Source of the DNA: G965202665 sp965243835
GTDB taxonomy: Bacteria > Actinomycetota > Acidimicrobiia > Spongiisociales > Spongiisociaceae
Direction of reading: 5' to 3'
Length of the DNA: 64,000 bases
NCBI GenBank assembly: GCA_965243835.1
Contig: OZ251578.1
Location: forward strand, 868,001 to 932,000
This document shows, piece after piece, positions 8,009 through 17,553 of the stretch; within the stretch, counting starts at the first letter, position 1, and every line of letters begins with the position of its first letter. The position numbers were made by a program, and so were the translations under genes. Below the pieces are notes generated by a model. It did no database searches and was not told where the DNA came from. It was given only the letters and a program-made list of their open reading frames with translations.

Positions 8009-8754
8009 TGGCTGGTGTACCCGCCGTCCACGGCCAAGATCTGGCCGGTGATCATCGCCGCCCCGTCCCCGGCCAGAAACACGATCGGCCAGGCGATGTC
8101 CTCGGGGTCGCCCAGCCGCCGCAACGGGGTGCGGGACAGGAAAAAGTCCCGCAGTTCCGGTTCCGTCTCCCACATTTTCCGCACCAGTTCGGTTCCGACC
8201 TGGCCGGGGGCCACCGCGTTCACCCGCACTCCCGTCTCCGCCCATTCCACGGCCAGGGTGCGGGTCAACTGCACCACCCCGCCTTTGGAAGCCTGATAGC
8301 CGACGCTTCCCGGGTATCCGACCAGGCCGGCGATGGAGGCGATGTTGACTATGGAGCCGCCCCCCGCCTCCGCCATGCGCCCGCCTACCGCCCGGCACAT
8401 CAGAAAAGTCCCTTTCAGGTTCACCGTCAGCAACCGGTCGAAAGTTTCCTCGTCGTGGGAGAAGGCCGGCCCCCGCCCGGCGATCCCGGCGCTGTTGACC
8501 AGAACCTGCAACCGGCCCCGCCGGTCGGCCAGGTCGGAAACCGTCCGCTCCGCCGCCTCCGCATCGGACACATCCAAGGCGTACGCCTCGCCTCCCGTCA
8601 GGCGGGCGGTTTTCTCCGCCCCCTCCGGGTTGATATCCAGGCAGGCCACCCACGCCCCCGCCTCCGCCAAGGCGACCGCCGCCGCCCGGCCCAGGCCGCT
8701 TCCCGCCCCGGTGACCAGCGCCGTCCGGCCCGCCAGCGAAAACCGTTCCGTCAC
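8005..8754 (-). CDS. Short-chain dehydrogenase/reductase (SDR)
   Basis: NAD(P)-dependent classical SDR of 249 residues. It has the cofactor motif TGAGSGLG, NSAG, the catalytic Ser in NIASIAG, YQASK (Tyr-x3-Lys) and a C-terminal GQILAVDGGYTS. The aspartate in CLDINPEG after the second strand favours NAD(H). The GTG start overlaps the lipoyl-domain stop (GTGA) and its TGA overlaps the E1 alpha ATG. Such SDRs beside acetoin-type E1 genes are often acetoin/butanediol or hydroxyacyl dehydrogenases, but the substrate here is not known. Confidence 0.9.
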   Translation of the reverse strand: MTERFSLAGRTALVTGAGSGLGRAAAVALAEAGAWVACLDINPEGAEKTARLTGGEAYALDVSDAEAAERTVSDLADRRGRLQVLVNSAGIAGRGPAFSHDEETFDRLLTVNLKGTFLMCRAVGGRMAEAGGGSIVNIASIAGLVGYPGSVGYQASKGGVVQLTRTLAVEWAETGVRVNAVAPGQVGTELVRKMWETEPELRDFFLSRTPLRRLGDPEDIAWPIVFLAGDGAAMITGQILAVDGGYTSQ

Positions 8755-8987
8755 GGAACGATCACCGCCAAGACGGAGCCCACCGCCACCTCCTCCTCGG
8801 AGGCCGGGACCCGAATGCGGATGCTCCCGGAGGCGGGTGATTCCAGCCCCACCTCGGCTTTTTCGGTTTCCACCATCACCACTTCCTGCCCGGCGGCCAC
8901 CGTCGCCCCGTCTTCCACCAGCCACTCCAAGACGATCACCTCCTCCACCACCCCCATCTGCGGCACTGTCAGCGGCGTCCCCTCCAT
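8751..8987 (-). CDS. Free-standing lipoyl-domain carrier protein
   Basis: A 78-residue protein that is a single biotinyl/lipoyl domain and nothing else. The modified lysine is Lys43 in VETEKAEVGLESPASG, whose ETEKA context is the lipoyl rather than the biotin (AMKM) type. Normally this domain is the N-terminus of an E2 acyltransferase, yet no peripheral-subunit-binding or catalytic acyltransferase domain follows. It overlaps the SDR gene (GTGA) and abuts the aldolase gene upstream. I infer that it carries acyl groups for the E1 encoded two genes downstream; the final acceptor is unknown. Confidence 0.88.
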   Translation of the reverse strand: MEGTPLTVPQMGVVEEVIVLEWLVEDGATVAAGQEVVMVETEKAEVGLESPASGSIRIRVPASEEEVAVGSVLAVIVP

Positions 8988-9676
8988 CAGATATGCCCGT
9001 GCTTCTCAAGGCCCGCCATCGGGGACAGGCCGGCGTTCATATCCTCCCGCACCCGCCCCTCGGCGGCGACGATTTCCTCCGCCCGCAACAGCACCCTCTC
9101 CGCCTCCCGGGCGGGGACCGCCAGTATTCCCTCGAACTCGCCCATGATCACATCCCCCGGATGGATGACCACCCCTCCTATCTCCACCGGGACTCCCAGG
9201 GCGGTCATCTCCCAGCGGCCGATGGCGTTCAACGGGGACAGATCCCGGTAGAAAACCTGCAGGCCGATTTCCCGCAACCCCTCAACGTCCCGCAGGTTGC
9301 CGTCCAGCACCACCCCCGCGCACCCCCGGCGCAGGGCCGATGTCCCGGTCAGCTCCCCGAAATGCCCGACCAGCGCGTCCCGGTTCTGATGCACCAGGAT
9401 GCTGTCCGGGGTGATTTTCTCGAACATTTCCAGGTAGGAGGCGATGCGCCCGATGCCTTCCTCCCATCCCACCGGCGGGTCGATGGCCTCCCCCCGCAGG
9501 GTGAAAGCGAACCCGGCCATCCGCTGTTCGGGGAACAAGGGGCGCAGGGAGGAGGGAAGCGCCGGTTCGGGCAGTCCCAGGGAATACATGGCATCGCACA
9601 CCGCCGACAGGTACAGCCGCCGGTAACGGGCCGCCATCTCCGCCGGGGGAATCGGGGGAATATTTTCGGAATTCAT
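8987..9676 (-). CDS. RraA-like aldolase/decarboxylase family protein
   Basis: A 229-residue protein of the RraA / 4-hydroxy-4-methyl-2-oxoglutarate aldolase fold. Seen: LYLSAVCDAMYSLGLP at the N-terminus, a GHFGELTGTSALRRG loop and the signature GVVLDGNLRDVEGLREIGL with the Arg-Asp pair used for substrate and metal in the enzymatic members, then VIHPGDVIMGE. Enzymatic members cleave 4-hydroxy-4-carboxy-2-oxoacids to pyruvate or decarboxylate oxaloacetate; others lack activity. Position between an aminotransferase and an E1 complex suggests it supplies a 2-oxoacid. One base separates it from the aminotransferase stop. Confidence 0.8.
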   Translation of the reverse strand: MNSENIPPIPPAEMAARYRRLYLSAVCDAMYSLGLPEPALPSSLRPLFPEQRMAGFAFTLRGEAIDPPVGWEEGIGRIASYLEMFEKITPDSILVHQNRDALVGHFGELTGTSALRRGCAGVVLDGNLRDVEGLREIGLQVFYRDLSPLNAIGRWEMTALGVPVEIGGVVIHPGDVIMGEFEGILAVPAREAERVLLRAEEIVAAEGRVREDMNAGLSPMAGLEKHGHI

Positions 9677-9677
9677 G

Positions 9678-10850
9678 TCACTCCTCTCGCTGTTCCGCGC
9701 CCGCCCCCACCGCGGCCGCCAAGCGCCGGATTCCTTCGGTTACGTCCCGTTCGGCGGCCGCCAGGGAAATGCGCACGTAACCTTCCCCGCCCGGGCCGAA
9801 CACCGAACCGGGGGCGACGCTGGTGCGGTGAACCCGGAGCAGATTCAGGCAGAAATCCAGCATAGAGACTCCGCCGGGGTCCGCCTCCGCCAAAAGGTAC
9901 ATCGACCCGGCCGGCCGCACCGCCCGCAGGCCCGTTTCCCGCACCGTCTCCAGGGCCAGGTCCCGGCGCCGGCGGTAAGCGGCCGTCATCTCCTCGATGG
10001 GCCGGCGGGGTCCGGCCAAGGCCGCCAGAGCCGCTTTCTGGGAGACGGTGCTCGGACAGGAAATCACCGGCTCCTGCAGTCGGCGCAACAGGTCGGCGAC
10101 GGGGCGGGGGGCGACCGCGTACCCCACCCGCCAGCCGGTCATGGCGTACACCTTGGAGAAACTATACACCGAGATCACCCGCTCCTGTTCATCGCAAACC
10201 CCGGCCGCGGCGTGGACGGCGTCCTCGTCCAACAGCATCTGGTCGTACACTTCATCGGACAGGAGCCACAAGTCGCGCCGGTCGCAGAAGCGCACCAGGG
10301 ACTCCATAACCTCCGCCGGGAATACGCTCCCGGTCGGATTGGAGGGGGTGTTGACGAACAGGAGGCGGGTGCGGTCCGTCGCCAGGGCCTCCAGCCGTTC
10401 CGGGTCGGGCAGAAACCCTTCCTCGGCGCGCAAGGGATAGAAAACGGGCTCCCCGCCCACCAGCCGCACCATTTCGTCCATGTTCGGAAACCCGGGCGTG
10501 GGCAACAGCGCCTGGTCCCCCTCGCCCAGCAACGCCAGGTAGATGGTAAACAGGGCGTTCATCCCGCCCGCGGTGACCACCACATTTTCGGGGTTGGTCC
10601 GGTAGCCGTCCACCCGCTCGATTTTGTCGGCCAATGCCTCCCGCAGGTCGGGCAGTCCGCCGTTGGGCCCGTACCCGGTCCAACCCTCCCGGGCCGCGGC
10701 CGCCGCCGCCTCGATGATATGGCCGGGGGTGGTGAAATCGGGTTCGCCCACTTCCAGGCGGATGGCCTGCGGGTCGGCCGCGGCCGCGTCGAACAGAAGG
10801 CGGATGGCCGACGGCCGCCGTTCGGCGGCGCGGGCGGAGAGTTCTCTCAT
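9678..10850 (-). CDS. PLP-dependent aminotransferase, class I/II
   Basis: A 390-residue fold-type I aminotransferase. It shows IRLEVGEPDFTTPGHI, VNTPSNPTGSVF, LLSDEVYDQMLL and the PLP-lysine motif YSFSKVYAMTGWRVGY, then a C-terminal arginine segment (GYVRISLAA) for the substrate carboxylate. The family includes aspartate and aromatic transaminases; the specific donor is not evident. It lies directly upstream of the RraA-like gene and downstream of a PPOX-fold gene (9-bp gap). A closely similar aminotransferase is found at 22380-23552, also near a PPOX-fold gene. Confidence 0.92.
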   Translation of the reverse strand: MRELSARAAERRPSAIRLLFDAAAADPQAIRLEVGEPDFTTPGHIIEAAAAAAREGWTGYGPNGGLPDLREALADKIERVDGYRTNPENVVVTAGGMNALFTIYLALLGEGDQALLPTPGFPNMDEMVRLVGGEPVFYPLRAEEGFLPDPERLEALATDRTRLLFVNTPSNPTGSVFPAEVMESLVRFCDRRDLWLLSDEVYDQMLLDEDAVHAAAGVCDEQERVISVYSFSKVYAMTGWRVGYAVAPRPVADLLRRLQEPVISCPSTVSQKAALAALAGPRRPIEEMTAAYRRRRDLALETVRETGLRAVRPAGSMYLLAEADPGGVSMLDFCLNLLRVHRTSVAPGSVFGPGGEGYVRISLAAAERDVTEGIRRLAAAVGAGAEQREE

Positions 10851-10859
10851 AAAGGGGAG

Positions 10860-11420
10860 TTACCGGCGGCCCGCGGCCTTGGCTTCCAGGTCGGGGCGCT
10901 GGCCGGGATCGAAGTAGCGCACAGCCCAATCCGCCCCCTGCCAGGTGATCAGCCGCCCGCGGCGGGGGAGTAGCCGAACCAGGTAACGCTCCCAGCCCCA
11001 GGAGGCTTTCAGCTGTTCGGGCCCGGTGGGCCCGGTGTAGCGAACGGCCATCTCTTCGGCGACGGGAACCCACTGCGAGCCCTCCCCGCGGGCCGGCCCT
11101 TCCGCGATTTCAGCCGTGCACTGGGCCAGAACCTTGCGGATGCGGGGATGGGCCGCCTCCTCGATGCAGATCGCGCACTGCGGGTTGCGGGCCAGGTCCT
11201 GCACCCATTCGGAACGTTTGCGTCCCACCACGTAGAAAGCCTCCCCGTCCCACTGGTACCACAGGGGAACCACCATCGGCCACCCGTCCGGTTTCACATA
11301 AGCCAGTTTCAGCAACCAGGCGCTGTCCGGGCCGGCCAGAAATTCCTCCAGTTGCGCCGCGGGGATGCCGCCCGCGTCCGAACCTTCTTCGTAGTAGTGC
11401 TCCTGTTTGAAGTCGCTCAT
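10860..11420 (-). CDS. Pyridoxamine 5'-phosphate oxidase-like flavin/F420-binding protein
   Basis: A 186-residue protein with the split-barrel PPOX fold: LKLAYVKPDGWPMVVPLWYQWDGEAFYVVGR (read in parts) and then RNPQCAICIEE, the strands that bind FMN or F420 in the family. GGGAGGG sits 6 bp upstream of the ATG. It is the first gene of the minus-strand operon running to 6048. It is paralogous to the protein at 24862-25404: both share VPLWYQW, a YTGP/YLGP segment and a C-terminal TWQG motif. Enzymatic activity is not predictable. Confidence 0.8.
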   Translation of the reverse strand: MSDFKQEHYYEEGSDAGGIPAAQLEEFLAGPDSAWLLKLAYVKPDGWPMVVPLWYQWDGEAFYVVGRKRSEWVQDLARNPQCAICIEEAAHPRIRKVLAQCTAEIAEGPARGEGSQWVPVAEEMAVRYTGPTGPEQLKASWGWERYLVRLLPRRGRLITWQGADWAVRYFDPGQRPDLEAKAAGRR

Positions 11421-11554
11421 CGGGCCCTCCCGTCGCGGTTAATGCCGGTTATTGCCGCGACCTTATAGTAACCTGCGCCGGACAGGTCGGCGGGGGGCGG
11501 CCGTCGGTTTGCCGGTCGATCATAAATGTCGATATTAATTTAGGAGTCGCGCCG

Positions 11555-13726
11555 ATGTCCGGTTTGGCAAAACGCGGGGGATGGGTCTTCCTTTTGTCGG
11601 CCCTGGTCCTGGCGGTCGTTGGGGCCGGGCCGGGGGCGCTCTTGGCCCAGAACTCCCCGAATTCGGATACCGACGGGATAGGGGAGGCCGACTATCAACC
11701 CGAATATTCGGCCTGCGTGGGGGATGCCTACCTGGAACCGGAGGCCTCGGGGCCGTTTTTGGATGTGCGCGGCTGGAATCTGGAGGACGAGATCTACTGC
11801 GTGGCCCAATACGGGATAACCGTGGGCCGCACCGCCACCGAATTCTCCCCCTCCGAGCCCACCCTGCGCTGGCAGATGGCCCTGTTTTTGTACCGGGCGG
11901 CCCTCCCCGCGGGACTGGTGTTGCCCAACCCCGCCCAGGACCAGGGCTTTTCCGACATCGGAGGGTTGTCCGATGAAGCCCGGCAGGCGGTCAACTCCCT
12001 GGCCCAGTCGGGGATAATGCCCGGAGTGGACGACCTGTTCCATCCCAACGACCGGGTGTCACGCCAGTCCATGGCTGAATTGATGGCCGCTTTTCTGCGG
12101 GCCGCCATTCCCGGGACGGGGGCTTTCGGTCCGGCCGCCTCCCGCTTGGAGGAGGTGCGGCCCGATCGCACAGTGTTCACCGATACCGGGCATTTGTTCG
12201 CCGGCGCCTACCGGGCCATAGAACTGATTTACGAGTTGGGAATCACCGAAGGCAAAACCGCCACCACCTACGCTCCCGATGATCCGGTCACCCGGGCGCA
12301 GATGGCCGCCTTCATTACCCGTATGCTGTCCCACACCCTGGCCCGCCCCAAGGGGGTGTCGGTGCAGATCGGGTCGGGGCAGGGGGCGGAAGTGGAAGTG
12401 ATGGCTTCGGTGCGCGACGTGGCTTATCAACCCCGGCAGGGCGCTTCGGTGGACCTGTTCTGGATCGGCGACCCGCAAAGCGTGCTCTCCACCGCCCGCA
12501 ACTGCCGCGACGCGGAAGTGGTGGGTTCGGGGGCCCGGCTGTGCGCGATCGACGCCGACGACGACCTCACCAACGCCGCCGGGGACGTGACGGTCACTAT
12601 TACCCAACAATCCGGCGGCAAAGTTTGGGCTTGGACGGGGAAAGCGGGGGACCGGGTCCGTTCCGCTCCCGCCGGGATGATCAGCGGCTCCCTGGGCGTG
12701 GGGTCGGCCCGCATCGCCTCCCGGTTGCGGGTGTCCGACGACCTGAACGAAAACCAGCTCAAACTGAAATACGGACGTTCCGTTACTTTCACCCTGCAGT
12801 TGGTGGATGTGGACGGCCTCCCCCTGGATGTGAAAGACGTGGCGATCAGGATTTCTTCCACCGAGATCGCCCCTTCCGGGGGAACCGGTTCCCGCACCGA
12901 CATCCGCACCCACCGCACCGACGGCCGCGGTCAAATAATCCTCACTTACAACCAGGTCGATCCCGAAGCCAACAGCAACAACGGGGATGCCGAACTTACC
13001 CTGACCCTGCACGCCGACACCATCAGCCCGGATAACATACAACTGGAGGACCGCACCACGGACGGGCTGGCGGCCACGGGCGCCGCCGGGGAGGAGGCGA
13101 CGGTCATCTGGTCGGACGATCAGCCGGTCGCCACCGCCTTGGTGCTGGACCAGATGGTTTCCAATCAGCCCGCCTCCGACGCCGGCAAGGGGGTCTCCCA
13201 CCGCGTGATGGCCACCGTCATCGACCAGTACGGGTCCCGGTTCAGCGGGGTGCGGCGGGTGTTTTTCGACTCCGACGACCGGGACGGGGCCGGCCAGTCG
13301 GCGGCCGCCGGAGCCGGGGCGTTCCGGCGCACCACCACCCGGGGCGGCATCGCCACTTTGGACTACCGGCGGGATGCGGAGGACAGCGGGGTGGAACTGA
13401 TCCGGGCCTGGGTGAACCAACCGGACGGCCCCACCTTGGACTCTAACGAACTGGCCCACTATTGGACCGAGTCCCCGGCCGGGCGCACCGCGGTCGGGGT
13501 GTTGCGTTTGATCGACGTGGACGCCAACCGGCTGGTGTTCGAGAACCGGGGTCGGGAGGTGTGGGCGGCCTCCTACGATTCCAACGACCGGTTCCTCGAC
13601 CGCTCCGGCCTGGCTATTTCCATGACCGCCTTTGAGAACGAACTGCGGGAAGCCGAGGGACGTCGTCTCACGGTGGAGGGCTACGCCGAGTCCCCCTCCG
13701 GTGTGACCCGCTTCACCCTCGGCTGA
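11555..13726 (+). CDS. Secreted surface protein with three SLH repeats and Ig-like C-terminal region
   Basis: A 723-residue exported protein. The N-terminus (GGWVFLLSALVLAVVGAG, then LLAQ) is a signal peptide. Residues about 60-270 hold three S-layer-homology repeats, marked by YCVAQYGITVGRTATEFSPS, SGIMPGVDDLFHPNDRVSRQ and LGITEGKTATTYAPDDPVTR with following QMAAFITRML. SLH domains bind cell-wall polymers. The remaining 450 residues look like beta-sandwich repeats (VTFTLQLVDVDGLPLDVKDV and ATVIDQYGSRFSGVRRVFFD). AGGAG lies 9 bp upstream of the ATG. It is divergent from the metabolic operon and monocistronic. Confidence 0.85.
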   Translation: MSGLAKRGGWVFLLSALVLAVVGAGPGALLAQNSPNSDTDGIGEADYQPEYSACVGDAYLEPEASGPFLDVRGWNLEDEIYCVAQYGITVGRTATEFSPSEPTLRWQMALFLYRAALPAGLVLPNPAQDQGFSDIGGLSDEARQAVNSLAQSGIMPGVDDLFHPNDRVSRQSMAELMAAFLRAAIPGTGAFGPAASRLEEVRPDRTVFTDTGHLFAGAYRAIELIYELGITEGKTATTYAPDDPVTRAQMAAFITRMLSHTLARPKGVSVQIGSGQGAEVEVMASVRDVAYQPRQGASVDLFWIGDPQSVLSTARNCRDAEVVGSGARLCAIDADDDLTNAAGDVTVTITQQSGGKVWAWTGKAGDRVRSAPAGMISGSLGVGSARIASRLRVSDDLNENQLKLKYGRSVTFTLQLVDVDGLPLDVKDVAIRISSTEIAPSGGTGSRTDIRTHRTDGRGQIILTYNQVDPEANSNNGDAELTLTLHADTISPDNIQLEDRTTDGLAATGAAGEEATVIWSDDQPVATALVLDQMVSNQPASDAGKGVSHRVMATVIDQYGSRFSGVRRVFFDSDDRDGAGQSAAAGAGAFRRTTTRGGIATLDYRRDAEDSGVELIRAWVNQPDGPTLDSNELAHYWTESPAGRTAVGVLRLIDVDANRLVFENRGREVWAASYDSNDRFLDRSGLAISMTAFENELREAEGRRLTVEGYAESPSGVTRFTLG

Positions 13727-13744
13727 GGGCCCTTTCCGGTTTTT

Positions 13745-13788
13745 CCCGATTATCCGACAAGACGGCGGGCAAAGGGTGTATAATCGGG
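13745..13788 (+). promoter_or_regulatory. Promoter with inverted repeat upstream of the peptide-type ABC importer
   Basis: A perfect inverted repeat, CCCGATTAT (13745-13753) and ATAATCGGG (13780-13788), spans 26 bp, and its right arm overlaps a consensus -10 TATAAT (13779-13784). A CCGACA sequence at 13754-13759 could serve as a weak -35 with a 19-bp spacer. An operator overlapping the -10 box would fit repression of the importer operon starting at 13836. No regulator gene is adjacent, so the binding protein is unknown. Confidence 0.5.
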
Positions 13789-13835
13789 GAAACCGTTCCG
13801 GCCCGACGCCGGGCAAAGCAAGGAGGAGGTAAGCA

Positions 13836-15635
13836 ATGACTAAACCCTGGATGGGCGAAGAGGCCGCCCCCGAGATCGCCGAGCTGACGGACGGCTACCG
13901 GCGCAAGGAGATTAGCCGCCGTCAATTCATGAAGCGGGCGGCGGCGGCCGGAGTGGGAGCGGCCGCGGCCGCCTCCATCTTGGCGGCCTGCGGTTCCGAT
14001 GACCCGGCCCCGACCACCACCACCGCCCCTCCGGCTACTACCGCCGGGACGGAGGCCACCACTACGACCCAGGCTACGACCACCACCGCCATGGCGGGAC
14101 CGACGATGGGCGGGACGTTGCGGGAAGGTTACAACCGGGACGTTTCCAAGCACGACCCGCTGACCACCAACTGGTACGATCCCGCTTTCTTCGCCATCTA
14201 CGAGGCGATTCTCACCAACGACCCCAGCGGGGCTTCGGTGCCCCAGTTCGCCTCCGACTATTCGGTGTCGGCGGACGGCTTGGAGTACCGGTTCACCATT
14301 CCCGACGGCAAACTGTCCCATTCCGGCGGGACCATCAACGCCGAAATGGTGGCCGAGTTCTACCGTTCCGTTCAGCAGTACAGCTTCATCGCCGGCTTGG
14401 CCGCCCCGGTGGACACCTACGTGGCGGAAGGCAACGAGGTGGTGATGAAGATGAAGAACGCCTGGCTGGGCGCCTTGGGGCCGCATCAGACCGGCTACTG
14501 GCGGATCATCAACATCAACACTTGGAAAGACCTGTCCCTGGACGCCGCCGGCGAGTTGGACGCCGGTTCCACCTACGGAACCGAAACCGCGGACGGCACC
14601 GGCCCCTTCACCCACGAAGAGTGGGTTCCGGGAAGCCATGTGCTGGTGCGGCGCTGGGACGACTATCCGGGCAGTTTGGTCCCCTTCTTCGAAAACAAGG
14701 GGGCCGCCTACCTGGACGCCATCCGCTGGTCGGTGATCGCCGAAGGCGGGCAGCGGGCCACCCAGTTGGAGAACGGCGACATCGACACCCTCATCAACCC
14801 GCAACATCAGGACATCGGCCGGTTGGAGTCCAACCCGGACCTGACCGTCATCCGTCACCCGGAATGGTCGGGCTACCACTTGGCGATGAACCGGGACTAT
14901 GAAGAATACTTTGGCGACCGGCTGACCCGCCAGGGGCTTTCCCACGCGCTGGACCGGGAAGGGATGGTGGACGCCATTCTCTACGGCAACGGCGCCCCCA
15001 CCTACGGACCGTTTCCCACCACCGACCGGCAGTACGAACCGGCGGTGGAGCAGTTCAACCAGTTCGACGTGGATCTGGCCAACCGGAAACTGGACGAGGC
15101 CGGATGGACGATGGGGTCGGGCGGCGTCCGGGAGCGCAACGGGGTGCCGTTCGAGTTCCGCTACGCGGTGGAGGACGAGACCACGCAACGGGTAGTGGCG
15201 GAAGCGGTGGCGGCCCAGTTCTCCCAAGTGGGAGTGCGGGCCAACTTGGACGTGATCGACCGGGCCCTGCACTTCGCGGAGATCAGCGCCCCCGGCCGGG
15301 ACTCGGCGGAGATGTCCCTGTTCTTCTGGCTGTGGCCCATCCCCTTGGACGTGCTCACCATTTTCGCCTCCTCGGGCACCATTCCGGTCCCCAACTTCTC
15401 GCATGCCATCGAGCCGCGCATCGACGAGGCCATCGCCGCCTGGCAGAGCTCGGCCACCGACGAGGAGGCGCAGGCCGCTTCTTCGGCTTTCCAGTTGGCG
15501 TGGGCGGAGGAGCTTCCCTACCTGCCGCTGATGAACCAGAACGCCACTTTCGTGCATCACAACCGGGTGCACGGCTGGCAACCGTTCGTCTGGAACCTGT
15601 ATCCGTACTACAACGACACCTGGATCGAGGCCTAA
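13836..15635 (+). CDS. Extracellular solute-binding protein, family 5 (dipeptide/oligopeptide type), Tat lipoprotein
   Basis: A 599-residue SBP_bac_5 lipoprotein of an ABC importer. The N-terminus has a twin-arginine motif (SRRQFMKR), a hydrophobic Ala-rich stretch and a lipobox ILAAC with lipidation at Cys52, followed by a Thr/Pro-rich linker to about residue 88. The mature part shows FHDPL-like KHDPLTTNWYDPAFFAIYE and a TDRQYEP/ FNQFDVDLANRKLDEAGW region typical of the family. AAGGAGGAGG gives a strong ribosome-binding site. Permeases and an ATPase follow. Substrate could be peptides, nickel chelates, opines or glycosides; the sequence alone does not decide. Confidence 0.9.
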   Translation: MTKPWMGEEAAPEIAELTDGYRRKEISRRQFMKRAAAAGVGAAAAASILAACGSDDPAPTTTTAPPATTAGTEATTTTQATTTTAMAGPTMGGTLREGYNRDVSKHDPLTTNWYDPAFFAIYEAILTNDPSGASVPQFASDYSVSADGLEYRFTIPDGKLSHSGGTINAEMVAEFYRSVQQYSFIAGLAAPVDTYVAEGNEVVMKMKNAWLGALGPHQTGYWRIININTWKDLSLDAAGELDAGSTYGTETADGTGPFTHEEWVPGSHVLVRRWDDYPGSLVPFFENKGAAYLDAIRWSVIAEGGQRATQLENGDIDTLINPQHQDIGRLESNPDLTVIRHPEWSGYHLAMNRDYEEYFGDRLTRQGLSHALDREGMVDAILYGNGAPTYGPFPTTDRQYEPAVEQFNQFDVDLANRKLDEAGWTMGSGGVRERNGVPFEFRYAVEDETTQRVVAEAVAAQFSQVGVRANLDVIDRALHFAEISAPGRDSAEMSLFFWLWPIPLDVLTIFASSGTIPVPNFSHAIEPRIDEAIAAWQSSATDEEAQAASSAFQLAWAEELPYLPLMNQNATFVHHNRVHGWQPFVWNLYPYYNDTWIEA

Positions 15636-15695
15636 GGTTCGGGCGCCGTCGGGGGGCGGACCCGCGCCGTCCCCCTGCTCGCCGCGGAACATCCG

Positions 15696-16640
15696 GTGAC
15701 ATCGGATCAGGAGACCGGCCCCCGGCTGGAGGCTTGGAACGAGCGGCTGGCCGAATACGAAGCCGCCCGCCATATGGGGGCTTTCCGCTCCGCCCTGCGC
15801 CGGATGCGTTACAACAAACTGTTACTGATCGGCGTCGCCTTGGCGGTGTTGGTGCTGGCGGCGGGCATCCTGGGTCCGGTCATCTCCGGGGTGGACCACA
15901 CCCTGCAGAGCTTCCGGGACACCCATCTCCCCCCCGGCTCCCCCGGTCACCTGCTGGGCACCGACCATCTGGGCCGGGATATAGCCGTCCGACTGTTCAT
16001 CGGCATCCGGGTGAGCCTGCTGGTGGCGGCCGGGGTGACGGCCCTGTCCCTGATAATGGGGCTCCTGCTGGGAATGTTCGGCGGTTACCTGGGAGGCTGG
16101 CGGGACCGCACCATCCGGGGGGTGGTGGACTTCGTATGGGGTTTCCCGTTGATTCTGGTGGCGGTTCTGCTGGCGGGGGGCTTGGGAGGGGGCCTGTTTC
16201 CGGTGATTCTGGCGGTGGGGCTGGTCAACACGGCCGCCATCGCCCGGGTGGTGCGGGGGGAGGTGCTGGCCTTGAGCGAACGGGAGTTCATCGAAGCGGC
16301 CCAGGCGGGCGGGCTGTCCACCCCCCGGATAATGTTCAAACACCTTTTCCCCAACATTCTGGCCCCGGCCTTGGTGCTGGCCTCCTACTACGTGGCGGTG
16401 GCCATCATCGCCGAGGCGGCCCTGTCTTTCATCGGGCTGGGGGCGCAACCCCCCACCCCCAGCCTGGGGGGAATGGTGTCCGACGGACGCAACTTCCTGC
16501 AACAGAACCATTGGGAGTCCACCCTTCCCGGCCTGACCATCATGCTTTTGGTGTTGGCGGTGTCGCTGATCGGGGACGGCCTGCGGGACGTGTTCGACCC
16601 GCGGCTCCGGCATGAGGCGAAAGGCGTGGAAGCCGAATGA
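15696..16640 (+). CDS. ABC importer permease, DppC type
   Basis: A 314-residue inner-membrane permease with a cytosolic N-terminus, a DppC-type first segment (LLIGVALAVLVLAAGILGPV), the GTDHLGRDIAVRLFIGIRVS signature and the EAA loop (EFIEAAQAGGLSTPRIMFKH) that docks on the ATPase. The GTG start at 15696 follows the binding-protein gene by 60 bp, and the stop overlaps the next permease gene. It pairs with the DppB-type protein to form the pore. Confidence 0.93.
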   Translation: MTSDQETGPRLEAWNERLAEYEAARHMGAFRSALRRMRYNKLLLIGVALAVLVLAAGILGPVISGVDHTLQSFRDTHLPPGSPGHLLGTDHLGRDIAVRLFIGIRVSLLVAAGVTALSLIMGLLLGMFGGYLGGWRDRTIRGVVDFVWGFPLILVAVLLAGGLGGGLFPVILAVGLVNTAAIARVVRGEVLALSEREFIEAAQAGGLSTPRIMFKHLFPNILAPALVLASYYVAVAIIAEAALSFIGLGAQPPTPSLGGMVSDGRNFLQQNHWESTLPGLTIMLLVLAVSLIGDGLRDVFDPRLRHEAKGVEAE

Positions 16641-17553
16641 AACAGTTGGCCGCCCGCACCTTGTATACGGCGGTGGTGCTGATCCTGTCTTCGGTGGCCG
16701 TGTTCTACGCCATTCGGCTGTCGGGGGGCGATGTAACCGCGGCCCGCCTGCCCGCTTCGGCCAGCGCCGAGCAACGGGAGGCCTTCAAGGAGCAGTTGGG
16801 GTTGAACGACCCCATTTACGAGCAGTATTTCAACTACATCGGGCGGGTGCTGAGCGGCGACCTGGGGACTTCGCTGACCAACAACGCGCAGATTTCCGAC
16901 CTGTTGTTCACCCACGGCCGCAACAGCCTGATTCTGGGGGCGGCCGCCTTCATTCTGGTGTTCGCCATCGGCATTCCGCTGGGGATGCTGGCCTCCCTGC
17001 GACGAAATTCCTGGTGGGACGGGGGGATTATGACCTTTTCGGTGGCGGGGATGGCCGTGCCCAACTTCTGGCTGGCCCTGTTGGCGGTGTGGCTGTTCGC
17101 ATCGGTGTTGGGCTGGTTCCCCTCGGCGGGTTGTTGCAGCCCCCGCCAACTGTTCCTGCCGGCGGTGGTGCTGGCCATGGAGGGCATCGCCCTCACGGTG
17201 CGCATGACCCGCTCGGCGATGCTGGAGAACCTCAACCTGGACTTCGTGCGCACCCTGCGGGCGGGCGGGTTGGCGGAGGGGTCGGTGATCGGCCGGCACG
17301 TGTTCCGCAACGCCTTGGTGCCCATCGTGTCCCTGGCCGGGTTGCGCATCGGCCAGATCGTCGGCTACGCGCTGGTGGTGGAAACCATATTCGGCTGGCC
17401 CGGCCTGGGCCAGGTGCTGGTCAACGCCGTGTTGCGCCGGGATTACCCGGTGGCGCAATTCTTCTCGTTGGTGCTGGTAACCATCGTGCTGTTGGGCAAC
17501 TGGCTGGCCGACGTGGGGTACACGGTGGTCAACCCCCGGTTGCGGAAAGCCTG

